Source of the DNA: Hydrogenovibrio sp. UBA650
Lineage (GTDB): Bacteria > Pseudomonadota > Gammaproteobacteria > Thiomicrospirales > Thiomicrospiraceae
DNA: 15,678 nt
Assembly: GCA_002299245.1 (NCBI GenBank)
Contig: DBOI01000046.1
Location: 1 to 15,678 of the forward strand
Direction of reading: 5' to 3'
The notes under the pieces are model-generated. The model was not told where the DNA came from and did no database searches. It was given only the letters and a program-made list of their open reading frames with translations. Below, in pieces: positions 15,066 through 15,678 of this stretch. Both the position numbers and the translations under genes were made by a program. Each line of letters begins with the position of its first letter. The first letter of the stretch is position 1.

Positions 15066-15142
15066 CGGAGTGTAGCGCAGCCTGGTAGCGTAGCGGTCTG
15101 GGGGACCGTTGGTCGTCGGTTCAAATCCGGCCACTCCGACCA
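15066..15142 (+). tRNA. tRNA-Pro (anticodon GGG)
   Basis: A 77-base cloverleaf. The acceptor stem is CGGAGTG with CACTCCG. The D-arm region contains AGCGCAGCCTGGTAGCG. The anticodon stem is GCGGT with ACCGT around loop CTGGGGG, which places GGG at 34-36. The T-arm is GTCGG-TTCAAAT-CCGGC, and CCA is encoded at 15140-15142. It reads CCC and, by wobble, CCU codons. A perfect hairpin (TGTTAG, TTTC, CTAACA, at 15041-15056) without a T-run lies just upstream. Confidence 0.97.
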
Positions 15143-15171
15143 TTTTATTTTTTCTATTTTTCTTAAAAACT

Positions 15172-15204
15172 AAAAAAACGAGCAATAAACTCGGTTATTA
15201 CTCG
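15172..15204 (-). terminator. intrinsic terminator of the 48-codon gene
   Basis: On the minus strand CGAGTAATAA and TTATTGCTCG form a 10-bp stem (one T-G wobble) around a 6-base loop, followed by seven T. It starts about 35 bases after the stop codon of the small minus-strand gene and marks that gene as transcribed. Confidence 0.88.
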
Positions 15205-15238
15205 CTTTATATGTTTGGAAAACTACAGATAGCTTTAA

Positions 15239-15385
15239 TCAGTGTTTACGTTTTTTCTGCTCAATCTCTAGTGCAATCATCTCTCTGAAGAGCTCTGCCG
15301 CATGGTGTTCATCATGCTGTACATTGGCCTTTAGAAGCTGCTTCCAGGTTTTGCTGAGCTTTCTTTCTAATTTTGCGTTATTCAT
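15239..15385 (-). CDS. small conserved-looking helical protein, unknown function
   Basis: A 48-residue open frame from ATG at 15385 to TGA, starting MNNAKLERKLSKTW and ending EIEQKKRKH. The composition is strongly charged: a basic first helix, a His-rich turn (VQHDEHHAAEL) and a second helix with a basic tail. There is no membrane segment or signal peptide. I do not recognise the family. Support for a real gene comes from the dedicated intrinsic terminator behind it and a protein-like residue pattern. The ribosome-binding site is weak (GAGCGG about 10 bases upstream). It faces the tRNA-Pro gene and is shorter than most gene finders accept. Confidence 0.6.
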   Translation of the reverse strand: MNNAKLERKLSKTWKQLLKANVQHDEHHAAELFREMIALEIEQKKRKH

Positions 15386-15552
15386 GGTCTAGCCGCTCTT
15401 GTTAAATCCATTTAAATTATTTAATTAGTATTAATCTCAATGATTACCTAATTCCATTTAGTAATATATTATTACCTTTAATTATAAAATGCAACACCTG
15501 GGTAAAAAAACAATAACTTATAGAGTTGATTAAAAAGAAAACTAAGGATAAT

Positions 15553-15613
15553 GACTGCCCATTAAAGGAGTTAATAAGGCAGTCTATTCTTACTCTTTAA
15601 AGAGTAAGATTTT
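15553..15613 (+). other. two adjacent hairpins, second terminator-like
   Basis: GACTGCC (15553-15559) pairs with GGCAGTC (15578-15584), with an inner ATTAA/TTAAT stem that shows AGGAG in its loop. Four bases on, 15588-15609 is a perfect 22-base palindrome (TCTTACTCTTT and its complement) followed by TTTT on the plus strand. Together they resemble the 3' end of a small RNA or a terminator, but no gene precedes them on the plus strand. A TTGATT at 15526 and TAATGA at 15549 are 17 bases apart but would start inside the first hairpin. The remainder of 15386-15678 is AT-rich and holds nothing I recognise. Confidence 0.45.
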
Positions 15614-15678
15614 GAACTGTGAGACAGGTTTTGATAGGTATGGCCACTGAGTAATTAGCTAGATTGATTCAAGCTGCT

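Noticed and set aside
15066..15142. tRNA-Pro as an integration site of a genomic island
   Set aside because: tRNA genes are common targets, but no integrase and no repeat of the tRNA 3' end is seen in the 536 bases that follow.
1..15678. CRISPR array, insertion sequence or prophage genes
   Set aside because: No regularly spaced direct repeats, terminal inverted repeats with a transposase, or phage-type frames were found on either strand.

Overview
The window looks like chromosome from an AT-leaning gammaproteobacterium. The right two thirds carries the translation block thrS-infC-rpmI-rplT-pheS-pheT-ihfA, followed by a MerR-type regulator and tRNA-Pro, an order typical of Gammaproteobacteria. 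The left third has a TonB-dependent outer-membrane receptor, so the cell is Gram-negative. I cannot fix the genus; a marine lineage is only a guess. I saw no insertion sequence, integrase, prophage or CRISPR array.

Region 1 (about 1-2036): a protein-L-isoaspartate methyltransferase-like gene on the minus strand diverges from a degenerate APH-type (aminoglycoside/choline kinase fold) phosphotransferase gene on the plus strand.

Region 2 (about 2047-5300, minus strand): a thiamine uptake operon. A TPP riboswitch with a readable switching platform precedes a TonB-dependent receptor. An intrinsic terminator hairpin follows, then a small YkoF-like thiamine-binding protein and a PnuC-family permease (PnuT type) whose start overlaps the end of the YkoF-like gene. 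Together they would move thiamine across the outer membrane, the inner membrane and into the cytosol, and TPP would repress them. The neighbouring phosphotransferase converges on pnuT and might trap imported thiamine by phosphorylation, but this is inference.

Region 3 (about 5365-7228, plus strand): two tandem HDOD-domain genes that align end to end. The first is broken by a net 5-base deletion, with both halves otherwise intact.

Region 4 (about 7300-15021, plus strand): threonyl-tRNA synthetase; initiation factor IF-3 beginning at a non-canonical ATC codon; a structured 205-base leader; ribosomal proteins L35 and L20; a strong terminator; both phenylalanyl-tRNA synthetase subunits; IHF alpha; and a MerR-like regulator whose start overlaps ihfA.

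Region 5 (15066-15678): tRNA-Pro(GGG), a 48-codon minus-strand gene with its own intrinsic terminator, and an AT-rich stretch with two adjacent hairpins and no recognisable gene.

Across the window the 10-base palindrome ACAGGCCTGT occurs four times and its AGGCCT core twelve times, far above chance. This suggests an iterated palindrome or another sequence-level signal.
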